Below, piece after piece: positions 50,994 to 60,245 of a DNA stretch of 64,000 nucleotides. The DNA comes from an uncultured Muribaculaceae bacterium (GTDB lineage Bacteria > Bacteroidota > Bacteroidia > Bacteroidales > Muribaculaceae), in the NCBI GenBank assembly GCA_947627615.1, contig CANQWS010000016.1:1-64000 (forward strand), given 5' to 3'. Each line of letters opens with the position of its first letter. Position 1 is the first letter of the stretch. Below the pieces are notes generated by a model. That model was given only the letters and a program-made list of their open reading frames with translations. It was not told the origin of the DNA and did no database searches. A program made the translations under genes and the position numbers.

Positions 50994-52219
50994 GTCCGGC
51001 TTTTGTTGTTTTTTGCAATTAAGCTGTTATAGCCATTCATGAAAATTCGGCATCTTTGTTCCCACAAGAAGTTTTGCGAGCATTTAAGTACCCCGCATGA
51101 TAGTTCTCTTATCCGTTGCGGTCGTTCTATTATGTCGGAGATTCTATCGGCCATCATATCGGTAACTTCGGACAGTGAGCCGAGTGGAATTTTTATCCCG
51201 CATTTATTACATATAATCCCGGCCATTCCGCAATGGTCAAGGGCCATTGTGGGGATTCCTTTTGCCATTGCCTCGAAGAGTACTGTTGTTGAGGCTTCTC
51301 CTAAAGATGAGATAACATGTAGGTGTGATTGTCTGAAAACATCCTGAGTCTGCTGGCGACTTATTTTCCCATGGAATGTGATGTTTGATGCAAGATGTCG
51401 GTATTTTTCCTGCAATCTGATTCTGAGGGGGCCGTCGCCTACAACACTTAGATGCCAGTCCGCGGATTTAACTTTGGCCAGCGCGAGCAGGAGAATCTCA
51501 AGAGCTTTACGCTCTACAATCGCTCCTACCCAGATGATTCTTAATTGTTGACCGGGCAGCAACTCTTTCGGTTGTTCCGTTTCCATCTCAAGCAGGCTGT
51601 GTTCAGGAAGCGCTATGACGTCATTCCGTCCATGATATCTATTCAATCCTTTGATTGTGGCCGGAGTGGCTGCATATAGCAAGTCTGTACGTCTGATAGC
51701 CTGACGAACTGTCGGCATGAACATGAACATGCCATTGTGGAGTATCCTGCGTACTATTGCCTTGAAGAAGAATTTTTTGTCAAGGTCGTAGCAAAGTTTG
51801 AGGGGTCTGTTGTCAACTCCTTGTATAGGCCCCCAGACATAAGGAACATCTTTAAATTTCCAGCAAAAGCCAGGCTGTTTGAATCCTATTGGGTTAAGGA
51901 AGTGTATTATATCAATTTCTTTGGCCTTGATAAGACGCTCCACTGTTTCAGCTGCTTTCTTTAGCCAATAGGAATAACTTCTATAGTAGTAGATGTCTTC
52001 AATCAGTCCCGTTGCATTGTATTTTTTCATAGGGATGTTTATCCATCTTACATTTTCTATGGGGTTAGATGCTATGTATTCCGGCACATCGTCATAATTA
52101 CCGTAAATAACTGTAAGACTCACATGTTTTGACATTTGAGTTATGAAATTCCAGCTCACAGCGGCCTCAGAGCCTCTGTAAGGTGATGTCTCATAGGTTA
52201 TCAATGCAATTCTGAGCAT
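50990..52219 (-). CDS. Family 4 glycosyltransferase (first gene of the capsule locus)
   Basis: This 409-aa GT-B enzyme begins MLRIALITYETSPYRGSEAAVSWNFITQM. It has QQLRIIWVGAIVERKALEILLLAL and the EX7E block VISSLGEASTTVLFEAMAKGIPTMALDHCGMAGII. No membrane segment is seen. It is the first gene of the minus-strand capsule run and overlaps wzx by 4 bases. Its upstream region (52220-52303) has only an imperfect -7 box (AATATTTG on the minus strand near 52264). Confidence 0.9.
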   Translation of the reverse strand: MLRIALITYETSPYRGSEAAVSWNFITQMSKHVSLTVIYGNYDDVPEYIASNPIENVRWINIPMKKYNATGLIEDIYYYRSYSYWLKKAAETVERLIKAKEIDIIHFLNPIGFKQPGFCWKFKDVPYVWGPIQGVDNRPLKLCYDLDKKFFFKAIVRRILHNGMFMFMPTVRQAIRRTDLLYAATPATIKGLNRYHGRNDVIALPEHSLLEMETEQPKELLPGQQLRIIWVGAIVERKALEILLLALAKVKSADWHLSVVGDGPLRIRLQEKYRHLASNITFHGKISRQQTQDVFRQSHLHVISSLGEASTTVLFEAMAKGIPTMALDHCGMAGIICNKCGIKIPLGSLSEVTDMMADRISDIIERPQRIRELSCGVLKCSQNFLWEQRCRIFMNGYNSLIAKNNKSRT

Positions 52220-52303
52220 ATTACACTTATTTACTAAGTTTTTAACGGTGTGGTAAGCCCAAATATTGTACCGGCGGGGAGGGGGAATCTGGAAAAATAG
52301 TTG

Positions 52304-52311
52304 TAACTTTG
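52304..52311 (+). promoter_or_regulatory. -7 box of the membrane GT2 gene
   Basis: TAACTTTG is an exact TAnnTTTG only 9 bases before the ATG at 52321, so the RNA leader would be a few bases long or absent. Confidence 0.55.
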
Positions 52312-52320
52312 CGGGTGATT

Positions 52321-53508
52321 ATGATTGAACCGCAATATTACTCATTGGATGTATCGGCTGCGGCCTGGTGGCTGCTCGGCGCCATGGCGGCCTGTATGGC
52401 CGTGGCGGCCTGCATAATGTGGCCGAAGTTGCTGCGCGTACGCAAGCAGGTGGCCTCTGATTCGGAGGCGCCTCTGCCGTCCGAGGGCTATCCGTCGGTG
52501 TCGGTCATTGTCTACAGTCAGGCGGCGGGACACAATCTGCGCACGCTTCTTCCTCAGATTCTTCAGCAAGACTATCCATCGCCGATGGAGGTGATTGTGG
52601 TTAATGACGAAACCGACGATGACACGGAAAACATAGTGTCGGAACTCGAGATATACTATCCCAATCTTTACATGACTTTCGCCCCGGAGCGCTCGCGCTC
52701 TCTGAGCCGCCGCAAGCTGAGTTTCACGCTCGGCATCAAGGCCGCTCGCTACGAGACCGTGGTGCTGACCGACGGTAACTGCCGCATAGCGTCGCCGGTG
52801 TGGCTGCGCTGCATGATGCGCCATGTGGCGGCAGGTGCGGAGGTGGTGCTCGGCTATGCCGAAATCCGCGAGGCCGAGGGCAGCCGCAGGCTGTCGCGCC
52901 GTTTCAGCTGGGACCGTAACCGCGAATCGGTCCGCTGGCTGTCAAGGGCCATCTGCGGCCTTCCCATACGCGGCACGGCGTTGAATCTGGCCTACGCGCG
53001 CCGCCTCTTCTTCGAGCACAAGGGATTTTCACAGACTCTGCATCTGAAATATGGCGATGACGATGTGTTTGTCAACGAGATAGCCACGGGAAGCAATACG
53101 GCCGTGGAACTCAGCGACGATGCAAGAGTCATTCTGGTGGAATCGGCTCCTGACCGCATTGCTCCGGTGGAACGTATGCGCCGCGAGTTCACCGCCCGAA
53201 TGCTTCCCCGCCGTCCTTATCTCAGCATGGGACTGGCATCGGCTATGTGGTGGGGATGGGCCGGATGTGGCATTGCGGCATCTGTCGTGGGTCTGCCGAG
53301 TCTTGTTCCGGCCACCTTTTCGCTGATTCTGTCGCTGGTTTTCTGCTTCATAGCCATGACGCAATGGCGGCGCACGGCCGTGGCGTTAGGCAACCGTCCG
53401 TTGTTCTGGACCGTGCCCTGGATGGCTTGGGCCGCGCCTTTCCGCACGTTGTGCTACCGCATTCGCGGCCGCCGTCACCGCAAGCAGAATCTCACCCATC
53501 TAATCTGA
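52321..53508 (+). CDS. Membrane family 2 glycosyltransferase
   Basis: This 395-aa protein has an N-terminal helix (AAAWWLLGAMAACMAVAACIM), then a GT2 domain (PSVSVIVYSQAAGHNLRTLL, VIVVNDETDDDTENI, VVLTDGNCRIASPVWL). It has a late conserved block KYGDDDVFVNEIA and ends with two or more helices (MWWGWAGCGIAASVVGLP ...). The RRRPY/SMG stretch before the helices resembles processive transferases. GC content equals the core genome, and it is divergent from the capsule run. The product is unknown. Confidence 0.85.
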   Translation: MIEPQYYSLDVSAAAWWLLGAMAACMAVAACIMWPKLLRVRKQVASDSEAPLPSEGYPSVSVIVYSQAAGHNLRTLLPQILQQDYPSPMEVIVVNDETDDDTENIVSELEIYYPNLYMTFAPERSRSLSRRKLSFTLGIKAARYETVVLTDGNCRIASPVWLRCMMRHVAAGAEVVLGYAEIREAEGSRRLSRRFSWDRNRESVRWLSRAICGLPIRGTALNLAYARRLFFEHKGFSQTLHLKYGDDDVFVNEIATGSNTAVELSDDARVILVESAPDRIAPVERMRREFTARMLPRRPYLSMGLASAMWWGWAGCGIAASVVGLPSLVPATFSLILSLVFCFIAMTQWRRTAVALGNRPLFWTVPWMAWAAPFRTLCYRIRGRRHRKQNLTHLI

Positions 53509-53523
53509 GGTAAAGCCTCACTG

Positions 53524-54330
53524 CTATTCGACAGGATAGAAAATATCGTGGAAAAATATCATCTGCGGTCTGATTGACTGGTTCCAGTAGGCTGGCGTAT
53601 GGGCGCCGGGCCGGGTCAGATATATGTGGCGCAGACCGAGCCGCTGCATTTTATCGTGAAGCTGACAGTTGACCTTGTAGAAGAAATCGTCGGTGCCGCA
53701 GTCAAAGATTATGTTGCACTGTCCGGGCTTCACTTTTTCCACAAGGGTCATCACGGTGTGTTCGTCCCACCGTTCGGGATTATCGGCTTTTTTGCCGAGG
53801 CATTTTGCCATGTTCCAGTTCTCGGGAAACGGGCGGATATCCACGCCGCCAGATGTCGATCCGGCATTGCGGAACAGTTCGGGGTGTCTCAGCCCGAGCC
53901 ACAGGGCGCCGTGGCCTCCCATGCTCAATCCGGTTATGGCACGGCCTTCGGGATATGCGCGGGTATGGTAATGGCTGTCGACCCACGGCACCAGTTCTTC
54001 GGTTATGTAGCTTTCCATCTGCATCGTGGAATCGACGGGCGAGTCCCAGTACCAGGAGTTGCGTCCGTCAGGGCAGACTATTATCACACGGTGTACGGTG
54101 GCGAGGCTGTCAAGATTGATCACGGTCGACCATGAACGGTTGTTGCCTCCGTGTCCGTTGAGCATGTATACTACCGGATACGGGTCGGCGGCCACGGAGT
54201 CATACCCGGCAGGAAGGGCTATGGTCACGGCTGCCGGTGACTGGATGTTGACTGTCTGGATTTCTTTGGTTGTCAGTGCGCCGGCGGTCAGTGCGACCAG
54301 CAGTAGTCCGGCGGTCAATGTTTTTTTCAT
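53524..54330 (-). CDS. Secreted alpha/beta-hydrolase esterase
   Basis: This 268-aa enzyme has a signal peptide (MKKTLTAGLLLVALTAGALT) and an alpha/beta-hydrolase fold of the esterase D / feruloyl-esterase type. Visible are VVYMLNGHGGNNRSW (oxyanion side), GLSMGGHGALWLGL with the nucleophile Ser near 145, FDCGTDDFFYKVN (likely Asp) and a late His in RPGAHTPAYWNQ. It could remove acyl groups from dietary or host glycans in the periplasm; the substrate is not readable. It lies 9 bases after sbcC on the same strand. Confidence 0.87.
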   Translation of the reverse strand: MKKTLTAGLLLVALTAGALTTKEIQTVNIQSPAAVTIALPAGYDSVAADPYPVVYMLNGHGGNNRSWSTVINLDSLATVHRVIIVCPDGRNSWYWDSPVDSTMQMESYITEELVPWVDSHYHTRAYPEGRAITGLSMGGHGALWLGLRHPELFRNAGSTSGGVDIRPFPENWNMAKCLGKKADNPERWDEHTVMTLVEKVKPGQCNIIFDCGTDDFFYKVNCQLHDKMQRLGLRHIYLTRPGAHTPAYWNQSIRPQMIFFHDIFYPVE

Positions 54331-54339
54331 GTCTATGGG

Positions 54340-57300
54340 TCAATTGTTGGTTTTGATTTCTATTTTTGCGGCCGAATCGCTTCCGGAGCGGCTCACGTGG
54401 ATCTGCACGGGTATTTTTTCGCGAAGTTCGGCTATGTGGCTTATGATGCCCACTTTGCGTCCGGAGCCCGAGTGCAGGGAGCGAAGGGTGGCCACGGCAT
54501 TCTGCAACGGTTCTCCGCTGAGGGTGCCGAATCCTTCGTCGATGAATATCGTGTCGGCGGCCAGACGGCTGTCTATGTCGCTCAGAGCGAGCGCCAGGGC
54601 CAGGGAAACAAGGAAGCTCTCGCCGCCTGATATGGTAGCGGCCGAGCGCGACGTAAATCCCTGATAGGCGTCTATCAGAGAGATGACGAACGTGCCGGGC
54701 GTAACTTTAAGCCTGTAGCGGTCGGTGAGACGGCGCATATATGTGTTGGCGGAGTCAATCAGCGAGCTGAGGATGTAACTCTGTGCTATTTTGCGGAATT
54801 TGTTGCCGCTTCTCTCCCCGAACATGCCGTTGAGGCGTTCCCAGCGGAGGTGCTCGTCGTTCAGGCGGTTTACTTCTTCAAGCTGTTGCCTGTAGGCTTC
54901 ATTGCACCTGCGGTCATCCTCAAGTTCCTTGACAATGGAAATCTGGCGGTGCAGAAGTTCCTTCGCGGATTCCTTCAGAGCCGTTATTTCCGATGCTATC
55001 TGTTCCGGATCGGTCAGACCGTCAGTATCAGGGCGCGAGTCGCGATGGGTCGCAAGCGCTTTTCCGGCTTCATCCATGAGCGATTGGCGGGCCTTGACGT
55101 TCTCGCCGGCTTCACGGATGTCCTTGCGGAGTCCGGCTATAGTGTCGGCCGGCAGGGAGCTGAGATACTCGAGACGACGGATGTCAATATCTTTGTCGGC
55201 TCCGACACACCGTTGGACGGCGGCTTTGGTTTTCCGCACTGTTTCCTCCGCGTCACGGACAAGCGCTATGGCTTTCCCGACATTGGAGAGCAGGGCCATC
55301 GCATCGGTGCGTGCCGAAGTCCCGGGTTCTGCGGCGTCGGCCGTCAGGTCCTGCCAGCTGCCCACGGTGACTTTGATTTCGGATATCACAGTATCAAGAC
55401 CGGCAATTTCGGTTTGCAATTTTCCGGACTCGTTCTTCTTGTCCGAAAGTGTGCCTACGGCTTTTTCATAGCGGGCGGCGCGGTCGCATAGGTTCCGGCC
55501 GAGTCCGGCATTCGGGGCTGCGAGGTCGGCTTCAGAAAACATCTCGCCGCACAGTGACCGGATGTCTCTGACTGCCGCATCGCGTTCTGCCTTTTTCTCA
55601 CCTGTCATGCGTACAGCTCCGGCAATCAGCGTATTGGCTGATTCCATGGCGGCGCGGGCCTGATTGGCGAGAGCGGTGGCCTTGTCGAGATTCCGGCGCA
55701 TTTTTTCATTTGCGGATGTCAGTGCGGTTATCCGCTCTTCCGTTTTTTCGGCTTCGCGGATTCTGGCACTGAGGGTGGCTATCTTTTCCTCGGTGCGTTT
55801 TTTGAGCTCCAGAAGTTCCTGATGGCTGCAGGAAACGTTCATGCCGCAGAGTCCGAGAGCCGCAGTCAGGGCAGTCCTGGCGGTCTCGACCGAGCGGTCG
55901 GTTTCGGCTTCCGCCATGAGACGCTTTAGTTCGGCGGTTTGCAGTCTGAGGGCTGCTTCCAAGGAATTGCGCCGGTCGGCTATGCTGTCGTGCAGCGCCT
56001 TCCTTTCATCGCGGAGCTTCAGGGCATCAGCGTAGATCGATTCTATTTCCCCTTCTGAAGGCATTATGTCGCTGACAATCTGTCGGCAAACCGGGCACCG
56101 GCATCCCGGCTCAAGTCTGGAGCGCATCTGCCGGGCAAACTTGTGGGCGGAATCCTTCTGCTGTTCAAGCGATTTTTCAGCCGATACAAGCAGCGCCGCG
56201 GTTTCTGTAAGCTCTTTACCTATTGCGGGCAATTGCTCCTGAATACTGTCAATCGAGGACCTGCATTCCGAAATGGCGTTCTCTCTTGCCCCGGCACTCT
56301 TTTCCGCGTTTTCGAGCACATCCATCCTTTCCAGAGCCAGATTGATGGGTCCCGTTGTATCGGTCAGACGCTCTTTCTCCGCCCGTCGGTCCTTCAGACC
56401 GCAGAGTTCAGGCTGCCGGCGCAGGGCCGAGACAAGGTCGTCGTTGTTACGGATTTCCGCCTCAAGGGATTTGCACGAATTTTCCGCGCATGCAAATGCG
56501 GGGCGCAGCTTTTCGGCCATTTCTTTCTCCGCCCGCTCTTTTTCCGCACAGTAGTCAGCTATTTTGTCCGTCGCTTCGGCCAGTCTGTCGAGTTTCCCGG
56601 CAATGGTCTGGGCATTGCTGAAAATATCCACATAATCTTTCTGCGAATCAATGAAATCTTTCAGCTTTTCAATCTCTGCCGCTATGGTGCCGAGCCGCTG
56701 CTCCATCCACAGCCTTCCGGCAAGGAGTCTGCAGTAGCGGCCCCGCATATTCTCTATTGCGGCCAGATTCCTGACTCTCGCAGTTTCGGCTTCCTGCATC
56801 CTGACAAACGCTGCACGGGGTTCGGCGGAAGCATCGAACTGCCTGATGGTGGCTATCTTTTCCTTGAACTCATCCGATTCCATCCCGGCCACAGCGGCCC
56901 GGGACGCTTCTTCGCAGTCATTCAGGCGCTTTTGCAGGGCGCTTTCCTCGGAAACCCACCGCAGACACTTCTCCATATCCGCGATTCGCTGCTCCATGGC
57001 GGCTGTCTGCTGCCTGATGTCGGCAACCGAGGCGTTGCGTTCGGCAATTTCATCCTGAGTCAACGGCCTGAATCCGTCGCATTTCCGTTGGGCCTCGTCG
57101 GCAGCGGCTTTCTTTCCGGCTGTTATCTCGAAGATTTTTTCCGAAATGCGCGAATAGATGTCGGCTCCGGTAATTTTTTCAAGAATCTCGGCTTTCTCAT
57201 TGTCGGGACTGTTCAGGAATCGGGTGAACTCGCCCTGAGCGAGCATGGTGGTGCGGCGGAATTGCTTGAAATCCAGCTTTATGGCGTTGTGTATGGCGGC

Positions 57301-57741
57301 CTGTATGTCGCGGTCTTTCCGCAGCTGCTCGCCCGTCGACAGATTCATCAGAGTCCATGTCCTGCCCTGGAGCCGGCCGTCGGCCTTGCCTCTCGCTCTT
57401 CTCACGGCCCAACAAGCCTCATAGTCAATGCCGTCGGAACCGGTGAATGCCAGAATCGCCGACCCTTCTGCCTTGTTGCGGCGCAGAATCTGACGCGGAT
57501 CCTTCAGCGAGGTCCGGGCGTCCTCCGGGTCATCGGTGTCGCCCTGCATGCGGTTGTTGGCCATTCGGGGCGTTGTGGCGTAGAGAGCCAGACAAATGGC
57601 GTCGAGTATGGTCGATTTTCCCGAACCGGTGTCGCCAGTGATGAGAAACACCTCGGCCGATCCCAGCGGACCGCCGCAGAAATCTATTTCAGCCTTCTCA
57701 ATGGAGGCCAGATTGGTTATTGTCAGTTTCTTCAGTCTCAT
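54340..57741 (-). CDS. sbcC: SbcC nuclease ATPase subunit
   Basis: This 1133-aa Rad50-like protein works with SbcD to cut DNA hairpins and blocked ends. Walker A is LITGDTGSGKSTILDAI near residue 33. Long coiled coils flank the zinc-hook CRCPVC (about 548-553). The signature ATISGGESFLVSLALALALSD, Walker B TIFIDEGFGTLSG and the D-loop region close the ATPase. The length is normal. A long plus-strand frame (56143-58407) across this gene is a shadow caused by high GC. It lies 18 bases after sbcD. Confidence 0.96.
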   Translation of the reverse strand: MRLKKLTITNLASIEKAEIDFCGGPLGSAEVFLITGDTGSGKSTILDAICLALYATTPRMANNRMQGDTDDPEDARTSLKDPRQILRRNKAEGSAILAFTGSDGIDYEACWAVRRARGKADGRLQGRTWTLMNLSTGEQLRKDRDIQAAIHNAIKLDFKQFRRTTMLAQGEFTRFLNSPDNEKAEILEKITGADIYSRISEKIFEITAGKKAAADEAQRKCDGFRPLTQDEIAERNASVADIRQQTAAMEQRIADMEKCLRWVSEESALQKRLNDCEEASRAAVAGMESDEFKEKIATIRQFDASAEPRAAFVRMQEAETARVRNLAAIENMRGRYCRLLAGRLWMEQRLGTIAAEIEKLKDFIDSQKDYVDIFSNAQTIAGKLDRLAEATDKIADYCAEKERAEKEMAEKLRPAFACAENSCKSLEAEIRNNDDLVSALRRQPELCGLKDRRAEKERLTDTTGPINLALERMDVLENAEKSAGARENAISECRSSIDSIQEQLPAIGKELTETAALLVSAEKSLEQQKDSAHKFARQMRSRLEPGCRCPVCRQIVSDIMPSEGEIESIYADALKLRDERKALHDSIADRRNSLEAALRLQTAELKRLMAEAETDRSVETARTALTAALGLCGMNVSCSHQELLELKKRTEEKIATLSARIREAEKTEERITALTSANEKMRRNLDKATALANQARAAMESANTLIAGAVRMTGEKKAERDAAVRDIRSLCGEMFSEADLAAPNAGLGRNLCDRAARYEKAVGTLSDKKNESGKLQTEIAGLDTVISEIKVTVGSWQDLTADAAEPGTSARTDAMALLSNVGKAIALVRDAEETVRKTKAAVQRCVGADKDIDIRRLEYLSSLPADTIAGLRKDIREAGENVKARQSLMDEAGKALATHRDSRPDTDGLTDPEQIASEITALKESAKELLHRQISIVKELEDDRRCNEAYRQQLEEVNRLNDEHLRWERLNGMFGERSGNKFRKIAQSYILSSLIDSANTYMRRLTDRYRLKVTPGTFVISLIDAYQGFTSRSAATISGGESFLVSLALALALSDIDSRLAADTIFIDEGFGTLSGEPLQNAVATLRSLHSGSGRKVGIISHIAELREKIPVQIHVSRSGSDSAAKIEIKTNN

Positions 57742-57759
57742 GATGCTCTGTCCGTGGGG

Positions 57760-58929
57760 CTAATCGTTTCTTTTCTCTTCATCTATTTCCCGGATAACCT
57801 CGCCGAGCATGTCGGACCATTCGTCAGGGAACTCGGTTCCGGTATCGGCAGCGTAGCGCCGTGCTATCGCGACGGGGTCGGACTCGCGGAGCTGTTCCAC
57901 GGTCATGGTCCTTTCTCCGGTCAGGGCTTCGTTGCCGCCGTGGCAGATGTTGAGGCAGCAGAAACGGGCCGCTTTGCCCTCGCATATCATCCGGGCGCGG
58001 TTGTGGATGTCGGAGGGGAGGGCATCGCCGGATTTAATGTTGAGCCTGATATAGGCCTCGATGTCGGATGGGAAATCCCTGAGCAGCTCCAGCGCCTTGT
58101 CCCACCCGGCATGGCCGGACGCCGGCAGGGACACCGCGGGACAAAGGGCGCCGATTGTCTCCGTGGCTATGACAGGGATGTCGCCCCTCGACCTTATTTC
58201 CACAAGCGATACGGAATGAGGATAGCATTCGGAGAAACTGACCGCGAGGGGCGAGCCGCTGTAGCGTATCCGGCCCGAGGTGCCTCTGAGGGTCTGCGGG
58301 CTGTGGATGTGGCCGAGGGCAAGATAATCAAAGCCGTCGCCGAACCGCTCGGGACCTATGGCGTCTATTCCGCCGGCCGAGAAGCCCGAGGCGTCGTCGT
58401 GGCCTGAAAAATCGCTTCCGGCCACTGTGGTATGCGCCATCATCACCACCGGCAGATTTCCGGTGTTGCGCCGGGCCACTTCATCGGTCAGCGTCCGGAA
58501 TAGATCGTCGGGAAGGTTGCGCTCGTAGGTGTAAGGCACGGCGATTACGAAGCCTTTGTCCTTGATTCCCACTATGTGGCTCGCCGGGTCAGTCCGGTCA
58601 AGGCTTCCGAATGTGTGCACTCCAAGCTCCTGCCATGGTTCCCGGAAAATGTCGTGCCTCGAGGCGCTGTCATGGTTTCCGGCTATGGTCACTATGGTCA
58701 TGCCGGGCGATGCTTTCAGTAGCGCCGTCAGCGCGTTCGTCAGCATTGTCTGCACGGATGCGGAGGGCTGGGAGGTGTGGAAAATATCGCCGCATACGAG
58801 CATCACGTCCGGCCTGTAGGCGGCGGTGATGTCGATGATCTGCCGGAGCATGTCGCGATGTTCGGCTGTGCGGTCATAGCCGTAAAGCAAATGTCCCAGA
58901 TGCCAGTCGCTTGTGTGGATGATTTTCAT
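57760..58929 (-). CDS. sbcD: SbcD exonuclease subunit
   Basis: This 389-aa Mre11-like phosphoesterase has all five metal motifs: IHTSDWHLGH, LVCGDIFHTS, IAGNHDSASR, VMMAHTTVAG and ALGHIHSPQ. The C-terminal capping region contacts SbcC. The length is typical. Its promoter (TAATTTTG on the minus strand, 58956-58949) sits back to back with that of the thioredoxin gene. Confidence 0.96.
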   Translation of the reverse strand: MKIIHTSDWHLGHLLYGYDRTAEHRDMLRQIIDITAAYRPDVMLVCGDIFHTSQPSASVQTMLTNALTALLKASPGMTIVTIAGNHDSASRHDIFREPWQELGVHTFGSLDRTDPASHIVGIKDKGFVIAVPYTYERNLPDDLFRTLTDEVARRNTGNLPVVMMAHTTVAGSDFSGHDDASGFSAGGIDAIGPERFGDGFDYLALGHIHSPQTLRGTSGRIRYSGSPLAVSFSECYPHSVSLVEIRSRGDIPVIATETIGALCPAVSLPASGHAGWDKALELLRDFPSDIEAYIRLNIKSGDALPSDIHNRARMICEGKAARFCCLNICHGGNEALTGERTMTVEQLRESDPVAIARRYAADTGTEFPDEWSDMLGEVIREIDEEKRND

Positions 58930-58948
58930 GGAATCGTCAGCTTTTCCA

Positions 58949-59008
58949 CAAAATTAGTCAAAAACTTTGAACCGCATTGTGTTTTATGACGGCAAATGCT
59001 TATCTTTG
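58949..59008. promoter_or_regulatory. Divergent promoters of sbcD and the thioredoxin gene
   Basis: The minus strand reads TAATTTTG at 58956-58949 for sbcD. The plus strand has TTG at 58977-58979 and TATCTTTG at 59001-59008 for the thioredoxin gene, 21 bases apart. Both -7 boxes are exact. Confidence 0.6.
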
Positions 59009-59037
59009 CCTCTAAATCAACCGAAAAATATCCTGAT

Positions 59038-59499
59038 ATGAAATTACTCCACATTCTCTCAATGGCCGCCGTTGTGGCCCTCGTATCCTGCCAGTCAAAA
59101 ACCGAATCTTCGGCCGAAGCCACAGCTGATGCCGCCGACAGCGCCGCAGCCGTCACCGAAGCTCCCGCTCCTGCCGAAGCCGCCGACGCAGTGGCTGTGA
59201 TCAAACCCGGCGAAGACCCCAAAGCCGAAGCCGGCAAGCCTGTCGTGATAGATTTCTCCGCCGTGTGGTGCGGTCCCTGCCAGCAGTTCAAGCCCGTGTT
59301 CCACAAGGTTGCAGGCGAATATGCTTCCAAGGCTGCGTTTTACACCGCCGACCTTGACGAGTGCACCGAGCTCGCAAGCAAATACAACGTCACATCCATC
59401 CCCTGCATCATAATCCTCAAGGAGGGCGCAGAACCCGTAAGCCAGGTGGGAGCCATGGACGAAGCCCAGTTCAAGGCGCTTCTCGACAAGTCATTATAA
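59038..59499 (+). CDS. Thioredoxin-fold lipoprotein
   Basis: This 153-aa protein has a lipoprotein signal (MKLLHILSMAAVVALVSCQSK) and an Ala/Glu-rich linker of about 40 residues. A thioredoxin domain follows, with the active site SAVWCGPCQQFKPVF near residue 80 and cis-Pro in TSIPCIII. It would act as a periplasmic thiol reductase or oxidase tethered to a membrane. The extra Cys in SIPCI next to the cis-Pro is unusual but not unique. An upstream ATG (58996) lies before the -7 box and was rejected. Confidence 0.92.
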   Translation: MKLLHILSMAAVVALVSCQSKTESSAEATADAADSAAAVTEAPAPAEAADAVAVIKPGEDPKAEAGKPVVIDFSAVWCGPCQQFKPVFHKVAGEYASKAAFYTADLDECTELASKYNVTSIPCIIILKEGAEPVSQVGAMDEAQFKALLDKSL

Positions 59500-59519
59500 C
59501 CCTTTACTGACGCAGACCG

Positions 59520-60245
59520 ATGATAATCCTCTACCGTATATATCAGTTGCTGGTGATGATGCCGCTGATGCTCGTGGCCACAGTGCTGGCGGCTTTGCTG
59601 ACCATAGTGGGCTGTGCATGCGGAGGCGGCCGCTGGTGGGGATATTATCCCGCTCACCTGTGGGGCCGTGTGTTCTGCATCCTCACTCTGGTGAGGGTGA
59701 CCGTGAAGGGACGCGAGAACATAGACCCCGCAACGAGTTACGTTTTCGTGGCCAACCATCAGGGAGCCTACGACATTTTCAGCATCTACGGCTATCTTGA
59801 CCATAAATTCCGCTGGATGATGAAAGCGTCGCTGCGTAAAATTCCGCTTGTGGGATTCGCCTGCGAGAAAGCCCATCAGATCTACGTTGACAAGTCAAGC
59901 CCCTCGGCGCTCCGCCACACCATGGAACGCGCCCAGGAGGTGCTGCGCGGCGGCACGTCGCTCGTGGTGTTTCCCGAAGGCGCCCGCACATTCACCGGCA
60001 AGATGCGTCCGTTCAAGCGCGGAGCCTTCATGCTTGCCGAGGAATTCGGACTGCCGCTCGTGCCTGTGACCATCGACGGCTCCTTCGAGGTGCTTCCGCG
60101 CACCGGAAAGATTCCGCGCCCGGGCCGCATAATCCTCACCATCCACAAGCCGGTGGCAGCGCCGCGTGACAGCGCCGAAATGTCGGAAGTGATAAGCCGG
60201 TGCTACGAGGAAGTCCACAGTGGACTGCCCGAGCGTCACCGCTGA
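59520..60245 (+). CDS. plsC: 1-acyl-glycerol-3-phosphate acyltransferase
   Basis: This 241-aa enzyme makes phosphatidic acid. An N-terminal helix pair (YQLLVMMPLMLVATVLAALLTIVGCAC) is followed by HX4D in FVANHQGAYDIFSIYG and the FPEGARTF block. IDGSFEVLPRTGKIPRP also fits. The length is normal. It lies 20 bases after the thioredoxin gene and overlaps the convergent purF gene by 10 bases. Confidence 0.93.
   Translation: MIILYRIYQLLVMMPLMLVATVLAALLTIVGCACGGGRWWGYYPAHLWGRVFCILTLVRVTVKGRENIDPATSYVFVANHQGAYDIFSIYGYLDHKFRWMMKASLRKIPLVGFACEKAHQIYVDKSSPSALRHTMERAQEVLRGGTSLVVFPEGARTFTGKMRPFKRGAFMLAEEFGLPLVPVTIDGSFEVLPRTGKIPRPGRIILTIHKPVAAPRDSAEMSEVISRCYEEVHSGLPERHR

Noticed and set aside
56143..58407. 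A 754-residue plus-strand open frame over sbcC and sbcD
   Set aside because: It lies antisense to two clear genes with full motifs; in GC-rich DNA a frame opposite a real gene often stays open. The peptide has no domain I recognise.
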